Assembly: GCA_002733705.1 (NCBI GenBank)
Contig: NVWP01000040.1
Span: 1-44,825 of the forward strand
DNA: 44,825 nucleotides
Source of the DNA: Henriciella sp.
GTDB lineage: Bacteria; Pseudomonadota; Alphaproteobacteria; Caulobacterales; Hyphomonadaceae
Direction of reading: 5' to 3'
Shown here: positions 37,277 to 44,825 of the stretch, piece after piece
How positions within the stretch are numbered: the first letter of the stretch is position 1
How the letters are laid out: each line of letters starts with the position of its first letter
Notes under the pieces: generated by a model
What the model was told of the DNA's origin: nothing
Databases searched by the model: none
What the model saw: only the letters and a program-made list of their open reading frames with translations
Position numbers and translations under genes: made by a program

Positions 37277-38328
37277 CCGGCCCGGTCCGCATCCTCGTGC
37301 ACCGCACGCCGGGGGAAGTGCGGGCCGCGGCATTTAACGCGTCCGGCAGGCCGTTTCGCCTCTTCATAGAGCGCTGGGACGGGGAGAACGCCAATCTGCG
37401 CCTTTCAGAACGCGTCGAGGCGCGCCTGCGCCGCCGCGCGCCGGAGCAGGGTGGGGGCTTCTTTGAGGCAAAGTCGGGCGAGGAAGTCTTCGTGCGCACC
37501 GCCGACCTGGGCAAACTCACCGAAGGCGCCGCGGCAACGCTCGAAATCGTCGCCGAAGCCAGAAAGGACAAGCTCGCGCGCGGCAAGGTCCGCAAGGGCC
37601 CGCCCGGCGACGCGGTTCCTGCCTTTGAGCGCTGGTGCCGGTCCATTGATCCGGATTCGCAGCTGGAGACCGCAAGCACGCCTGCCGAATTCGATGAGGT
37701 TGAGGACGCGTTCGAGGAAGCGCTGGCAAAATGGTGCCCGCTTCCGGGCGGCGGCAATCTCGGCTTTGAGCGCACGCGCGCCCTGACGGCGGTGGATATC
37801 GATATGGGTGGGCGCCAGACCAAGGGCAGCGCCGGCGCGCGCGCCTTCAGCGTCAACCGGGAGGCCGTACATGAAACCGTGCGCCAGCTGTCGCTCAGAA
37901 ACCTCGGCGGTCTGGTCGTCATGGACTGTGTGGCGCCTGTGACGCCGTCTTCGGCGGAAAAGCTGCGGGGCACCCTCATTGAGACCTTCCAGGCCTATTC
38001 CACGCGCCGCATCGATGCGCTGAAGCCGTCTGCCTTCGGTCTGTTGCAGGTCCAGCTGGAATGGGCCGAGGCGCCGGTGGAGGACTGGCTTCTGAGCGCC
38101 GACGGCCTGCCGACACCCGAGACCGAGCTTCTCGCGCTATTCCGCGCGGCGGCGCGCGAAACAACGGCCAATCGCACCGGCTTCTACAGACTCACCCTGT
38201 CGGCAAACGCGCTTCGCGCCTATATCGCGCGGCGAAAGCAATGTGATGCCATGCTGCAGGAGGCCTTTTCAGGCCGGGTCAAGATTGCCAGCGGCAAGGG
38301 CGAGAAATCGGTGGTGAGAAAAGAATGA
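37273..38328 (+). CDS. reduced RNase E/G-like protein
   Basis: 351 residues related to the catalytic core of RNase E/G. Conserved: LTAVDIDMGG with D175 and LRNLGGLVVMDCV with D218, positions equivalent to the Mg-binding Asp303 and Asp346 of E. coli RNase E, and YSTRRIDALKPSAFGLLQV. Absent: the CPxC zinc-link that normally follows, the long C-terminal scaffold and a readily recognised S1 domain, although the N-terminal 80 residues may be a remnant. It overlaps both rlmE and yacG by four bases. Short members of this family sit beside yacG, and often maf, in alphaproteobacteria. It could be a monomeric or specialised endoribonuclease; activity is not shown. Confidence 0.85.
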   Translation: MTGPVRILVHRTPGEVRAAAFNASGRPFRLFIERWDGENANLRLSERVEARLRRRAPEQGGGFFEAKSGEEVFVRTADLGKLTEGAAATLEIVAEARKDKLARGKVRKGPPGDAVPAFERWCRSIDPDSQLETASTPAEFDEVEDAFEEALAKWCPLPGGGNLGFERTRALTAVDIDMGGRQTKGSAGARAFSVNREAVHETVRQLSLRNLGGLVVMDCVAPVTPSSAEKLRGTLIETFQAYSTRRIDALKPSAFGLLQVQLEWAEAPVEDWLLSADGLPTPETELLALFRAAARETTANRTGFYRLTLSANALRAYIARRKQCDAMLQEAFSGRVKIASGKGEKSVVRKE

Positions 38329-38510
38329 GCAAGGCGAAGTGCCCGATCTGTGAAACGAACCCGGTCAAGCCGGAATTCAGGCCCTTCTGTTCCAAACGCT
38401 GCGCGGATGTGGATCTCTCGCGCTGGCTGAAGGGGGGCTATGCCATACCCGGCCGTCCCGCAGATCAGGCCGATGAGACACCGAGCTTCAAGGAAGAGCG
38501 CGACGAGTAG
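38325..38510 (+). CDS. yacG: YacG zinc-binding DNA gyrase inhibitor
   Basis: 61-residue zinc protein; in E. coli it binds GyrB and inhibits gyrase. The four zinc ligands are C6, C9, C22 and C26 (CPIC...FCSKRC). The DVDLSRWLKGGYAIPG segment that follows is the family hallmark. The start overlaps the RNase E/G-like gene (ATGA). It is the last gene of the operon. Confidence 0.95.
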   Translation: MSKAKCPICETNPVKPEFRPFCSKRCADVDLSRWLKGGYAIPGRPADQADETPSFKEERDE

Positions 38511-38572
38511 CGCGCCGGCTGTATTGGTGTCAGAGTGGGTCTTCGTCCACCTCCTTTGAAAGCCCGGATCCC

Positions 38573-38962
38573 ATGCGCGTCTACCTGTCCTTCGCCAGCC
38601 TTCTTGTTCTGTCTGCCTGCGCGGCGTCGCCTGTGCAGGAAACGCCGCCCACGGACGATTATCAGCCGATCAGTTTTGAAGGCGAGGCCGCGACGCCGCA
38701 GGAACGCGCCCGCTGTGAAGCAGCAGGCGGCGAGGTCCAGCGCGCAGGCAGGCTTGGATGGGAAGCCTGTATCCAGACCTTTGCAGATGCGGGGGACACC
38801 TGCTCGGATAGCTCAGACTGTCTGGGGGAATGCCGCAATACGAATGAATTTGTGGCGGATGGGGCGCCAGCGACCGGCCAGTGCGCGGTCAATGATAGTC
38901 CCTTCGGTTGCCATCAGACGATCGAAAACGGCGTCGCTCACCCGGCGCTCTGCGTGGATTAG
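38573..38962 (+). CDS. Cys-rich lipoprotein, unknown function
   Basis: 129 residues. The lipobox LSAC has its lipid-attachment Cys at residue 16 after a short hydrophobic segment. The mature part has eight further Cys (near residues 48, 66, 77, 83, 87, 104, 113 and 127), spaced as in small disulphide-rich domains, for example CSDSSDCLGEC and FGCHQT. Asn, Asp, Gly and Ala are frequent, and Lys is absent. It is probably a disulphide-stabilised periplasmic or surface lipoprotein. No named family was recognised. It appears monocistronic between the rlmE-yacG operon and the siderophore receptor. Confidence 0.8.
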   Translation: MRVYLSFASLLVLSACAASPVQETPPTDDYQPISFEGEAATPQERARCEAAGGEVQRAGRLGWEACIQTFADAGDTCSDSSDCLGECRNTNEFVADGAPATGQCAVNDSPFGCHQTIENGVAHPALCVD

Positions 38963-39059
38963 GCCGGACACGGCGGCCATTCTAGTTGCTTGAGGCGAAC
39001 GTCTGAGCGATGCGTGGGTCGCGTCCGCTGCACTTGAGAACTGTTGTCAGGTCTTGAGC

Positions 39060-39074
39060 TGCGAATGAATTGCA
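39060..39074 (+). promoter_or_regulatory. candidate Fur box of the siderophore receptor
   Basis: TGCGAATGAATTGCA is an imperfect palindrome resembling alphaproteobacterial Fur-box sequences with TGC...GCA ends and an AT-rich centre. It lies 44 bases before the ATG at 39118. It also contains the alternative start at 39070, which argues against that start. Iron-dependent repression is the natural inference for a siderophore receptor. Confidence 0.5.
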
Positions 39075-39117
39075 TTTACGAGGCGTGCCTGTTTGTTTCA
39101 GAAGGGGCTCGCTTGTC

Positions 39118-41286
39118 ATGGCGAATGGTTTGAGGGTGGCACTGGCCGCCAGCGCATCGGTATTTGTTCTGGCGCCCACAGCGCTCGCGCAGCAGGCTGA
39201 GGAAGAGGCACGCCTTGATACTGTCATCGTGACCGGAGAGGCGTCGCAGGTCGAACTTCTCGAGGAATTCACCGGGGGACAGGTCGCGCGCGGCGGACGG
39301 GCTGGCCTGCTCGGCAATCTCGACTTCCTCGATGCGCCTTTCTCCGGCACCGCCTATACGTCCGACCTCGTCACCGCGCAGCAGTCCGACAGCGTTGGCG
39401 ATGTGCTGCAGAATGACCCCGTCGTCCGCGTGGCAAAGGGCTTCGGCAACTTCCAGGAAGTCTATGTGATCCGTGGCTTCCCGGTCTATTCCGATGACGT
39501 CACCCTCAACGGCGTCTATGGCATCCTGCCGCGCCAGTTCGTGGCTGCAGAGCTGCTGGAACGGGTCGAAGTGTTTCGCGGCGCCAATGCCTTCATCAAT
39601 GGCGCAGCGCCGGGCGGCAGCGGTGTTGGCGGCACGATCAATCTCGTGCCCAAGCGGGCCCCGGAAGATGGCATCCGCCGCGTGACCATTGGCTATGAGA
39701 ATGAAGGCCAGCTCTATGGCGCTGTCGATCTCGGCACGCGCTTCGGCCCGGCGGGTGAATGGGGCGTGCGCGTCAATGGCGTGGTCCGTGACGGCGAAAC
39801 CTCCATCGACGGTCAGGACCGCTCACTCGGCGTTGCATCGATCGGCACCGATTATGATGGCGAGCGTTTCCGCTTCTCCGCCGATCTTGGCTATCAGGAC
39901 AACCGCATCGATGATCCGCGCCCGCAGGTCACACCACTGGGCGATGTCCCGGCTGAACCTGATGCGGATACAAATTTCGCCCAGCCGTGGACGTATACGG
40001 ATGAAGAACAGCTCTTCGGCGTCATTCGCGGCGAATATGACGTCACCGACAATGTGACGCTCTGGCTCGGCGGCGGCGCGCGCAATGGCGAAGAGGCCAA
40101 TGTGCTGGCGAACCCGAACGCGGCCGCTGACGGCTCGCTGACGGCCTACCGTTTCGACAACACACGTGAGGATGATGTGGTCTCGGCCGATGCGGGCCTG
40201 CGTGCTGAATTCCACACCGGCGCCATCGGACACCGGCTCGTTGTGTCGGCGTCGAGCATCTCGTCGGAGTCGAAAAATGCCTATGCGTTTTCCGACTTTT
40301 CAGGCTTTGCGAGCGACCTCTACAATCCCGTCGAGGTCGCTCCGCCCGTGCCCGATTTCTTCATTGGCGGCGAGCTCGATGACCCGCTTGTGACCGAAGA
40401 GGTCGACAATTCCTCCTTCGCCATTGCCGACACGCTGTCGCTTTTCGATGACCGGCTACTCGCAACGATTGGTCTTCGTCAGCAGAAGATTGAAACCGCG
40501 ACATTCGACTACAATACCGGGGCGCGCCTTTCCGGCTATGACGATGAGAAGGTCACACCGGCCTTTGGTCTGGTCTGGAAAGCCAGCCCCAATCTCTCGA
40601 TCTATGGCAACTATGCCGAAAGCCTCCAGCCCGGGCAGGTCGCACCCGCGACCAGCGGCGGTACGCCCATCGTGAATGCGGGCGATGTGCTGGAACCCTT
40701 TACCGGCGAACAGGTCGAGGTCGGCGCCAAATATGATGCTGGCAGCTATGGCGCGACCGTGTCTCTGTTCCAGCTGTCGCGTCCCAATGCCATCGTTGCA
40801 AACCAGCGCTTTACCGCCTCTGGTGAACAGGAAAATCAGGGCGTTGAGATCAGCGTCTTCGGGGAGCCTGTAGACGGCTTCCGCCTTATCGGCGGGGCGA
40901 CATTCCTCGATGCGGAACTCTCGCGCACCGAAGGCGGAGTCGATGAAGGCAACGCCCCCATTGGCGTTCCGGAAATTCAGGCCAATCTCAATGCTGAATG
41001 GGATGTATCCGCCATTCCAGGGCTGACCCTTGATGGCCGTCTCATCCATACCGGCGAGCAATATGTGAACAGCGCGAACACGGTCGAGCTCGACAGCTGG
41101 ACACGGCTTGATCTGGGCGTCCGTTATACGCTTGATGCTGGCGAACGGCCCGTGACCCTGCGGGCGCGGATCGAGAATGTGACCGATGAAGCCTACTGGG
41201 CCTCGACGGGTGGTTTTCCGGGAGCGAACTATCTCATCCTCGGCAATCCGCGCACGGTTATGGTCTCGGCATCGGTGGACTTCTAG
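39118..41286 (+). CDS. TonB-dependent siderophore receptor
   Basis: Outer-membrane transporter for a ferric siderophore. It has 722 residues from the ATG at 39118, which starts a Sec signal peptide (ending PTALAQ). A TonB-box-like DTVIVTG follows the signal. The plug domain contains DVLQNDPVVRVAKG, YVIRGFPVYSDDVTLNG and the GGSGVGGTINLVPKRAP segment. The barrel ends with a typical GNPRTVMVSASVDF strand whose last residue is Phe. The features are those of the siderophore-receptor subfamily. Downstream, PepSY and a small membrane protein are in the same operon (17-base gap). The candidate Fur box upstream implies iron control. The ligand cannot be deduced. Confidence 0.95.
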   Translation: MANGLRVALAASASVFVLAPTALAQQAEEEARLDTVIVTGEASQVELLEEFTGGQVARGGRAGLLGNLDFLDAPFSGTAYTSDLVTAQQSDSVGDVLQNDPVVRVAKGFGNFQEVYVIRGFPVYSDDVTLNGVYGILPRQFVAAELLERVEVFRGANAFINGAAPGGSGVGGTINLVPKRAPEDGIRRVTIGYENEGQLYGAVDLGTRFGPAGEWGVRVNGVVRDGETSIDGQDRSLGVASIGTDYDGERFRFSADLGYQDNRIDDPRPQVTPLGDVPAEPDADTNFAQPWTYTDEEQLFGVIRGEYDVTDNVTLWLGGGARNGEEANVLANPNAAADGSLTAYRFDNTREDDVVSADAGLRAEFHTGAIGHRLVVSASSISSESKNAYAFSDFSGFASDLYNPVEVAPPVPDFFIGGELDDPLVTEEVDNSSFAIADTLSLFDDRLLATIGLRQQKIETATFDYNTGARLSGYDDEKVTPAFGLVWKASPNLSIYGNYAESLQPGQVAPATSGGTPIVNAGDVLEPFTGEQVEVGAKYDAGSYGATVSLFQLSRPNAIVANQRFTASGEQENQGVEISVFGEPVDGFRLIGGATFLDAELSRTEGGVDEGNAPIGVPEIQANLNAEWDVSAIPGLTLDGRLIHTGEQYVNSANTVELDSWTRLDLGVRYTLDAGERPVTLRARIENVTDEAYWASTGGFPGANYLILGNPRTVMVSASVDF

Positions 41287-41303
41287 GAGGGCAGGCAAGG
41301 CCA

Positions 41304-42440
41304 ATGCGCACGGGCACGATCAGGGCATGGGGCTGGATCCACAAATGGACCAGCCTTGTGTGTACCCTGTTCCTCCTGATGCTCTGTCTGACCGGCCTGC
41401 CGCTCATCTTCCATGATGAGATCGATGGCGCTCTGAACCCGGCTAGCTGGCAGCCAGCCAATCCGGGTGCGGAGCATCTGACACTGGACGAGATACTCGA
41501 TACCGCGCTGGATAACCGGCCGGGCGAAACCCCGATCTTCATGAGTTTCGACATCGACCGTCCAGTCGTGAATGTGACGAGCGGACCCAGCGCCGACGCG
41601 CCGGGCAGTGCAATGCACTTTGCCTCCTATGATCTGACCAGCGGGGATCTCGTGCCGCCTGCCGATGCGGGGGAAAGTGTCATGGAGTTCCTGCTGCAGC
41701 TTCACACTGACATGTTTCTGGGCCTGCCGGGCATGCTGTTTCTGGGGGCGATGGGGTTTCTCTTCGTTCTTTCGGTCGTCTCCGGTGTCGTTCTCTACGC
41801 CCCCTTCATGCGCAAGCTCGACTTCGGCACGATCCGAACAAACCAGTCCACTCGTTTGAAATGGCTGGACTATCATAATTTTCTGGGCATCGTCGCGGTC
41901 GCCTGGCTTCTGGTCGTCGGGCTCACCGGCGTGATCAACACGCTTGAAGAGCCCATTATCGATACATGGAAGGCTCAAGAGCTTGCCGACCTCGTGGCGC
42001 AGAATGAAGGTGGCGAAACGATTGTTCCGCGTGCCTCACTGGACGCGGCTGTCGATGAGGCCATTCGCGCCGCACCGGGCATGGAGCTTCAGTTCGTCGC
42101 CTTCCCGGGAAGCGATTTTTCCACGAGTTCGCATTATGCCGTCTTCCTGCATGGACGCTCGCCGGTCACAGAACATGTGATCGCGCCGGTCCTCATACAC
42201 GCTGCCACGGGGGAAGTGGCCGGGCTCAGGGAAATGCCCTGGTATGCCAAGGCGCTCTCCCTCTCGCGCCCGCTCCATTTCGGCGACTATGGCGGGCTTC
42301 TTCTGAAGCTTGTCTGGGCTGTGCTCGATATTCTCACCATCTTCCTTCTGGTGAGCGGGGTCTATCTGTGGCTGGCGCGCGGCAAGCGCCGCATGCGCGT
42401 CGAACGTCAGCCCCTCGCCGTGGAAAGCGGGCCGGCATGA
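41304..42440 (+). CDS. PepSY-associated transmembrane protein
   Basis: 378-residue inner-membrane protein of the PepSY-associated TM family, often next to siderophore receptors and proposed to reduce ferric siderophores. Helices are near residues 13-37 (WTSLVCTLFLLMLCLTGLPL), 138-170 (MLFLGAMGFLFVLSVVSGVV), 185-215 and 330-355. Conserved His residues occur in WIHKWTSL, LQLHTDMFLG, WLDYHNFLG and RPLHFGDYGG; such His are thought to bind haem or metal. A GAGG sequence overlaps the receptor stop. Its stop overlaps the next small gene (ATGA). The function is inferred from family and neighbours. Confidence 0.92.
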   Translation: MRTGTIRAWGWIHKWTSLVCTLFLLMLCLTGLPLIFHDEIDGALNPASWQPANPGAEHLTLDEILDTALDNRPGETPIFMSFDIDRPVVNVTSGPSADAPGSAMHFASYDLTSGDLVPPADAGESVMEFLLQLHTDMFLGLPGMLFLGAMGFLFVLSVVSGVVLYAPFMRKLDFGTIRTNQSTRLKWLDYHNFLGIVAVAWLLVVGLTGVINTLEEPIIDTWKAQELADLVAQNEGGETIVPRASLDAAVDEAIRAAPGMELQFVAFPGSDFSTSSHYAVFLHGRSPVTEHVIAPVLIHAATGEVAGLREMPWYAKALSLSRPLHFGDYGGLLLKLVWAVLDILTIFLLVSGVYLWLARGKRRMRVERQPLAVESGPA

Positions 42441-42637
42441 GGCAGGCGCGCTCCGGAGGCCGGGCCCGAAGGCGTGTGGGGGCAATCTTCGCGATTCCGC
42501 TGGTGCTGTTTCTCCTCGGCCTGACGGGGCTGGTGGGTGCCTTGCTCGTCGATGGCCCTGCAGATGTCGCCTTCTCGCTGGCGGCGGCTTGCGGACTGGT
42601 GACGTTCGCTGTGGTCCGCCGACCCGGCAGGAGATGA
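42437..42637 (+). CDS. 66-residue two-helix membrane protein after PepSY
   Basis: No named family recognised. It begins with MRQARSGGRARRR, a strongly basic start. Two hydrophobic helices follow (about residues 15-38, with AIFAIPLVLFLLGLTGLVGA, and 44-60, with VAFSLAAACGLVTFAVV). It ends in RRPGRR. The basic ends and two helices suggest a hairpin with both ends in the cytoplasm. It overlaps the PepSY stop by four bases and is therefore co-translated with it. It is probably a small subunit or chaperone of the PepSY complex; this is inference from location alone. Confidence 0.75.
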   Translation: MRQARSGGRARRRVGAIFAIPLVLFLLGLTGLVGALLVDGPADVAFSLAAACGLVTFAVVRRPGRR

Positions 42638-42660
42638 GAGCTTCAAGCGATGGAGTGTGG

Positions 42661-44535
42661 TCAGCAGGCGAGCCTTGCCGGTTTTTCGTCCGGCGACTCG
42701 ACCAGTCGAGGCTGCCCGATCCAGTAGCCCTGCATCTGATCCGCCCCCAGCTTGCGCATCTTTTCCGCGAGGGTCTCTGAACTGATGCCTTCCACGCAGG
42801 TCACAAGGCCAAGATCACGCGCCAGTCTCAGCGCGCCCCTCAGCAAGGCGTTTTCCGGCGCGTCCTCTGCCGTGGCGGCGGCCAGGGTAAGGCTGCGGTC
42901 GATCTTCAGCTTGTCCAAGGGCAAGCGGGTCAGCATCGAGAGCGAGGAATAGCCGGTGCCAAAATCATCCAGCGCAATCGAAAGCCCTGCCTTGCGCGCC
43001 CGCTGGAGCATGCCGACATTTGCCTCCAGATTGCGCAGGGCGACCCGTTCGGTGATTTCGAGTGTTACCCCGTTTGCGGGAAAGCGGTGCTTGTCCAGCA
43101 CCCGCCGCAGTGTGGGGATGAAGTCGGTCGTCTGCAGCTGGCCGGGGGAAATATTGACCGAAAGCGCCTTCGGCTCGCTCTTCCAGTTCGAGAGGGTCGT
43201 ATCCAGTGTGGTCCAGAGCAGCTCATTGAGAAGGCCAAGTTTTTCGGCGACGGGAATGAACTCCTCCGGGCCCGGCTGGCGCGAGTTGATGTCCGCCTGC
43301 GCCAGACCGGTCCAGCGGGCGAGAAGTTCATGACCGACAATCTCCATTGTACCGGCATCGGCTATCGGCTGCAGCGCCGGGCGGATGAGACCGGAGGCAA
43401 GGGCGCGCGGGAAGGTGACCTGCATCAGTTCTGTCTCGATCGCCTCGCCATCGACCTCCGGCGCGAAGCGGGCATAGCCGCCGCCGGCCGCCTTGACCCG
43501 GCGCATGGCCGTGTCGGCCTCGCTGAGGCAGGCGGTGAGGCTTTTATCGTCCCGGCCCTTATGGGCATAGCCCATGGAGGCGCCGACATGGATGAGGCGG
43601 CCATTCCAGGCAACATCGCAAACAAGCTCTGCATAGAGGCCGGCGAGGGCAGCATCCATTTCAGCGGCGTTTCGGCAAGGCGCGGCGATGGCGGCGAACT
43701 CGTCCCCGCCTGGGCGCGCGGCAACGGCAATGGCGTCGCTGCGTTCAAGCCGGGCAGCGATCGCGCGCAGGACCGCGTCGCCGGCGGCGTGGCCGTACTG
43801 GTCGTTCAGGGGCTTGAAATTATTAAGATCGATGAAGACCGCCGTCACTTCCCCGGTCTCGTCCGCCGCAGTTTTCAGCGCCGCGAGAAAGGCGCGGCGG
43901 TTGAGAAGCCCGGTCAGCGGGTCGGTGGTGGCGAGATGTTCCTTTTCGGTGATGACCTGAACCAGGCGCTGGTCGGTTCTCTGGCGCGAGATCTGGACCA
44001 TGGCGAGCAGCACGAGGAGAATCGCCGAAAACGCCGCGAGCGACCCGGCCAGCATCCGCTCATCGGAAAGGCCCGGGCCGCCGAGGGGATAGGCCTCTGT
44101 GAATGCGACGGTGCAGAACCAGATGAAGACGGCCTGGAGCGGGGCGAGGGCGAGCTGGAGCCGGTAATCGAGACCAATCGCAATAAAAACAGGGATGAAG
44201 AGCGGATAGATCAGCGTGGTGACATTGATGTCGCCGCTCTGGACCTCAACGAAGACATGCGCCCAGTAACAGAGAAACAACGCCGCCAGCCCGCCATTCA
44301 TCACGCTGCGGATATGGAAATCGCGCCGCGCCGCAAGCGCCAGGCCTGCGAGGATGAGGGCGTAATTGCCCGCCTCGACATAGGAGTTGAAGCTGATCCG
44401 GCCGAACAGACCCGTCAGGCCAAGGGCGAGGCCGACAAGGACGAGACCGGCAAGCCCGATCCGCTGGGCGATACGGCGATACCGGTCATGCAGCTGCTGC
44501 AGAGCCGGCGAATAATCTGAAGGACCCTCGAACAT
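42661..44535 (-). CDS. membrane GGDEF-EAL cyclic-di-GMP protein
   Basis: Bifunctional-type c-di-GMP enzyme of 624 residues. The start at 44535 (MFEGPSDYSP) is preferred; a frame open 120 bases further upstream is unlikely. The N-terminal about 190 residues hold roughly six hydrophobic helices. The diguanylate-cyclase domain keeps GGDEF at 276-280. The usual inhibitory RxxD five residues before it is not in place. The EAL-type phosphodiesterase domain keeps E403 in GHELLARW (ELL in place of EAL), E493 and E496 in LEITE, DDFGTGYS (523-530), K543 and E582. Both activities may therefore be possible. It converges with the PepSY operon. Confidence 0.92.
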   Translation of the reverse strand: MFEGPSDYSPALQQLHDRYRRIAQRIGLAGLVLVGLALGLTGLFGRISFNSYVEAGNYALILAGLALAARRDFHIRSVMNGGLAALFLCYWAHVFVEVQSGDINVTTLIYPLFIPVFIAIGLDYRLQLALAPLQAVFIWFCTVAFTEAYPLGGPGLSDERMLAGSLAAFSAILLVLLAMVQISRQRTDQRLVQVITEKEHLATTDPLTGLLNRRAFLAALKTAADETGEVTAVFIDLNNFKPLNDQYGHAAGDAVLRAIAARLERSDAIAVAARPGGDEFAAIAAPCRNAAEMDAALAGLYAELVCDVAWNGRLIHVGASMGYAHKGRDDKSLTACLSEADTAMRRVKAAGGGYARFAPEVDGEAIETELMQVTFPRALASGLIRPALQPIADAGTMEIVGHELLARWTGLAQADINSRQPGPEEFIPVAEKLGLLNELLWTTLDTTLSNWKSEPKALSVNISPGQLQTTDFIPTLRRVLDKHRFPANGVTLEITERVALRNLEANVGMLQRARKAGLSIALDDFGTGYSSLSMLTRLPLDKLKIDRSLTLAAATAEDAPENALLRGALRLARDLGLVTCVEGISSETLAEKMRKLGADQMQGYWIGQPRLVESPDEKPARLAC

Positions 44536-44710
44536 GCCCCAACATGGCACGAAACCGATAAATGATGGGTAATGCGATATAAAATTTTGCAGAAGCGGCG
44601 GTGAGGTTCCGTTAAATCTTCCGCCCGCAAACCAGCGCCAGCGCCCGCCGGGCACGGCCTGCGGCGCCCGGCGGCAAAATCATTTTCCCCCAAAAAAAGA
44701 AGAGCGCCCG

Positions 44711-44825
44711 CTAGCCGGTATCGTACCAGGCCGAAAGCGCCTTCGCGATGGCGCCGGGCAGGCTGATGGCGAGAAGGCCAAGCTCTGCCGGGAGGCGCCG
44801 CGCCGGCACCTCCACGAGACAGAGC
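44711..44825 (-). CDS. C-terminal end of an unidentified gene
   Basis: Reading leftwards from the window edge, the frame encodes the last 37 residues of a protein that ends ISLPGAIAKALSAWYDTG, with a TAG at 44713-44711. Codon use resembles the neighbours and the frame has no stop to the edge. A T-rich tract follows on the minus strand (44700-44694). Too little is visible to name the family. Confidence 0.55.
   Translation of the reverse strand, partial: LCLVEVPARRLPAELGLLAISLPGAIAKALSAWYDTG

Noticed and set aside
39070-39117. Upstream in-frame start for the siderophore receptor
   Set aside because: It lies inside the Fur-like box and would destroy the signal peptide that begins at 39118.
43087-44520. 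Long open frame antisense to the GGDEF-EAL gene
   Set aside because: The minus-strand protein has clear domains; the plus-strand frame has none.

Overview
The window is a 44.8 kb chromosomal segment of an alphaproteobacterium. The most likely group is the Hyphomonadaceae or close relatives in Caulobacterales/Maricaulales. The basis is GC-rich DNA, a stalked/budding-bacterium style gene set (TonB system with DUF3450 and a long ExbB, TonB-dependent receptor with a PepSY partner, ast arginine catabolism, phhA/fah/maiA, an RNase E/G-like protein beside yacG) and alphaproteobacterial gene architectures. The genus cannot be named from the sequence alone. No prophage, transposase, CRISPR array or plasmid function is visible.

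Layout. 1-8.5 kb: the 3' end of rpoC followed by the str operon (rpsL, rpsG, fusA, tuf), closed by a clear terminator. 8.6-12.2 kb: tRNA-Trp, then a copper locus (a small His/Met/Cys-rich exported protein, the Tat-exported multicopper oxidase CopA, outer-membrane CopB). 12.3-17.3 kb: acetyl-CoA synthetase, an unannotated 47-codon membrane ORF on the minus strand, an orphan Hpt phosphotransfer protein overlapping convergently with an AroQ-type chorismate mutase, and SppA. 17.4-17.7 kb: divergent tRNA-Pro(CGG) and tRNA-Gln(TTG). 18.2-24.2 kb: a TonB energy-transduction operon (DUF3450, a long TtpC-like MotA/TolQ/ExbB protein, ExbB, two ExbD, TonB), a terminator, then a TPR protein. 24.4-26.4 kb: a PLP-dependent cystathionine/methionine-type lyase-synthase and a DUF481 outer-membrane protein.

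26.5-32.3 kb: arginine succinyltransferase pathway (M20 hydrolase-astA-astD, then astB across an inserted opposite-strand DsrE gene). astC and the usual M14-type astE are absent here. The M20 hydrolase, overlapping astA by four bases, is a candidate replacement for AstE. 32.3-34.9 kb: phenylalanine/tyrosine degradation (phhA divergent from fah-maiA). 34.9-38.5 kb: hspQ, then a tight, overlapping Ppx/GppA-rlmE-RNase E/G-like-yacG operon. 38.6-42.6 kb: a Cys-rich lipoprotein and a putatively Fur-controlled TonB-dependent siderophore receptor with a PepSY membrane protein and a 66-residue two-helix membrane protein. 42.7-44.8 kb: a membrane GGDEF-EAL protein and the C-terminal end of an unidentified gene.

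How it fits together: the TonB operon at 18-22 kb can supply energy to the receptor at 39 kb. The ast and phh/fah/maiA genes feed amino acids into central metabolism, alongside acs for acetate. I saw no obviously new multi-gene system. The best leads are the M20-for-AstE substitution, the structured non-coding stretches (rpoC-rpsL, copB-acs, the 476-base gap before the TonB operon), a probable leaderless phhA, a reduced RNase E/G homologue, and two small membrane proteins.
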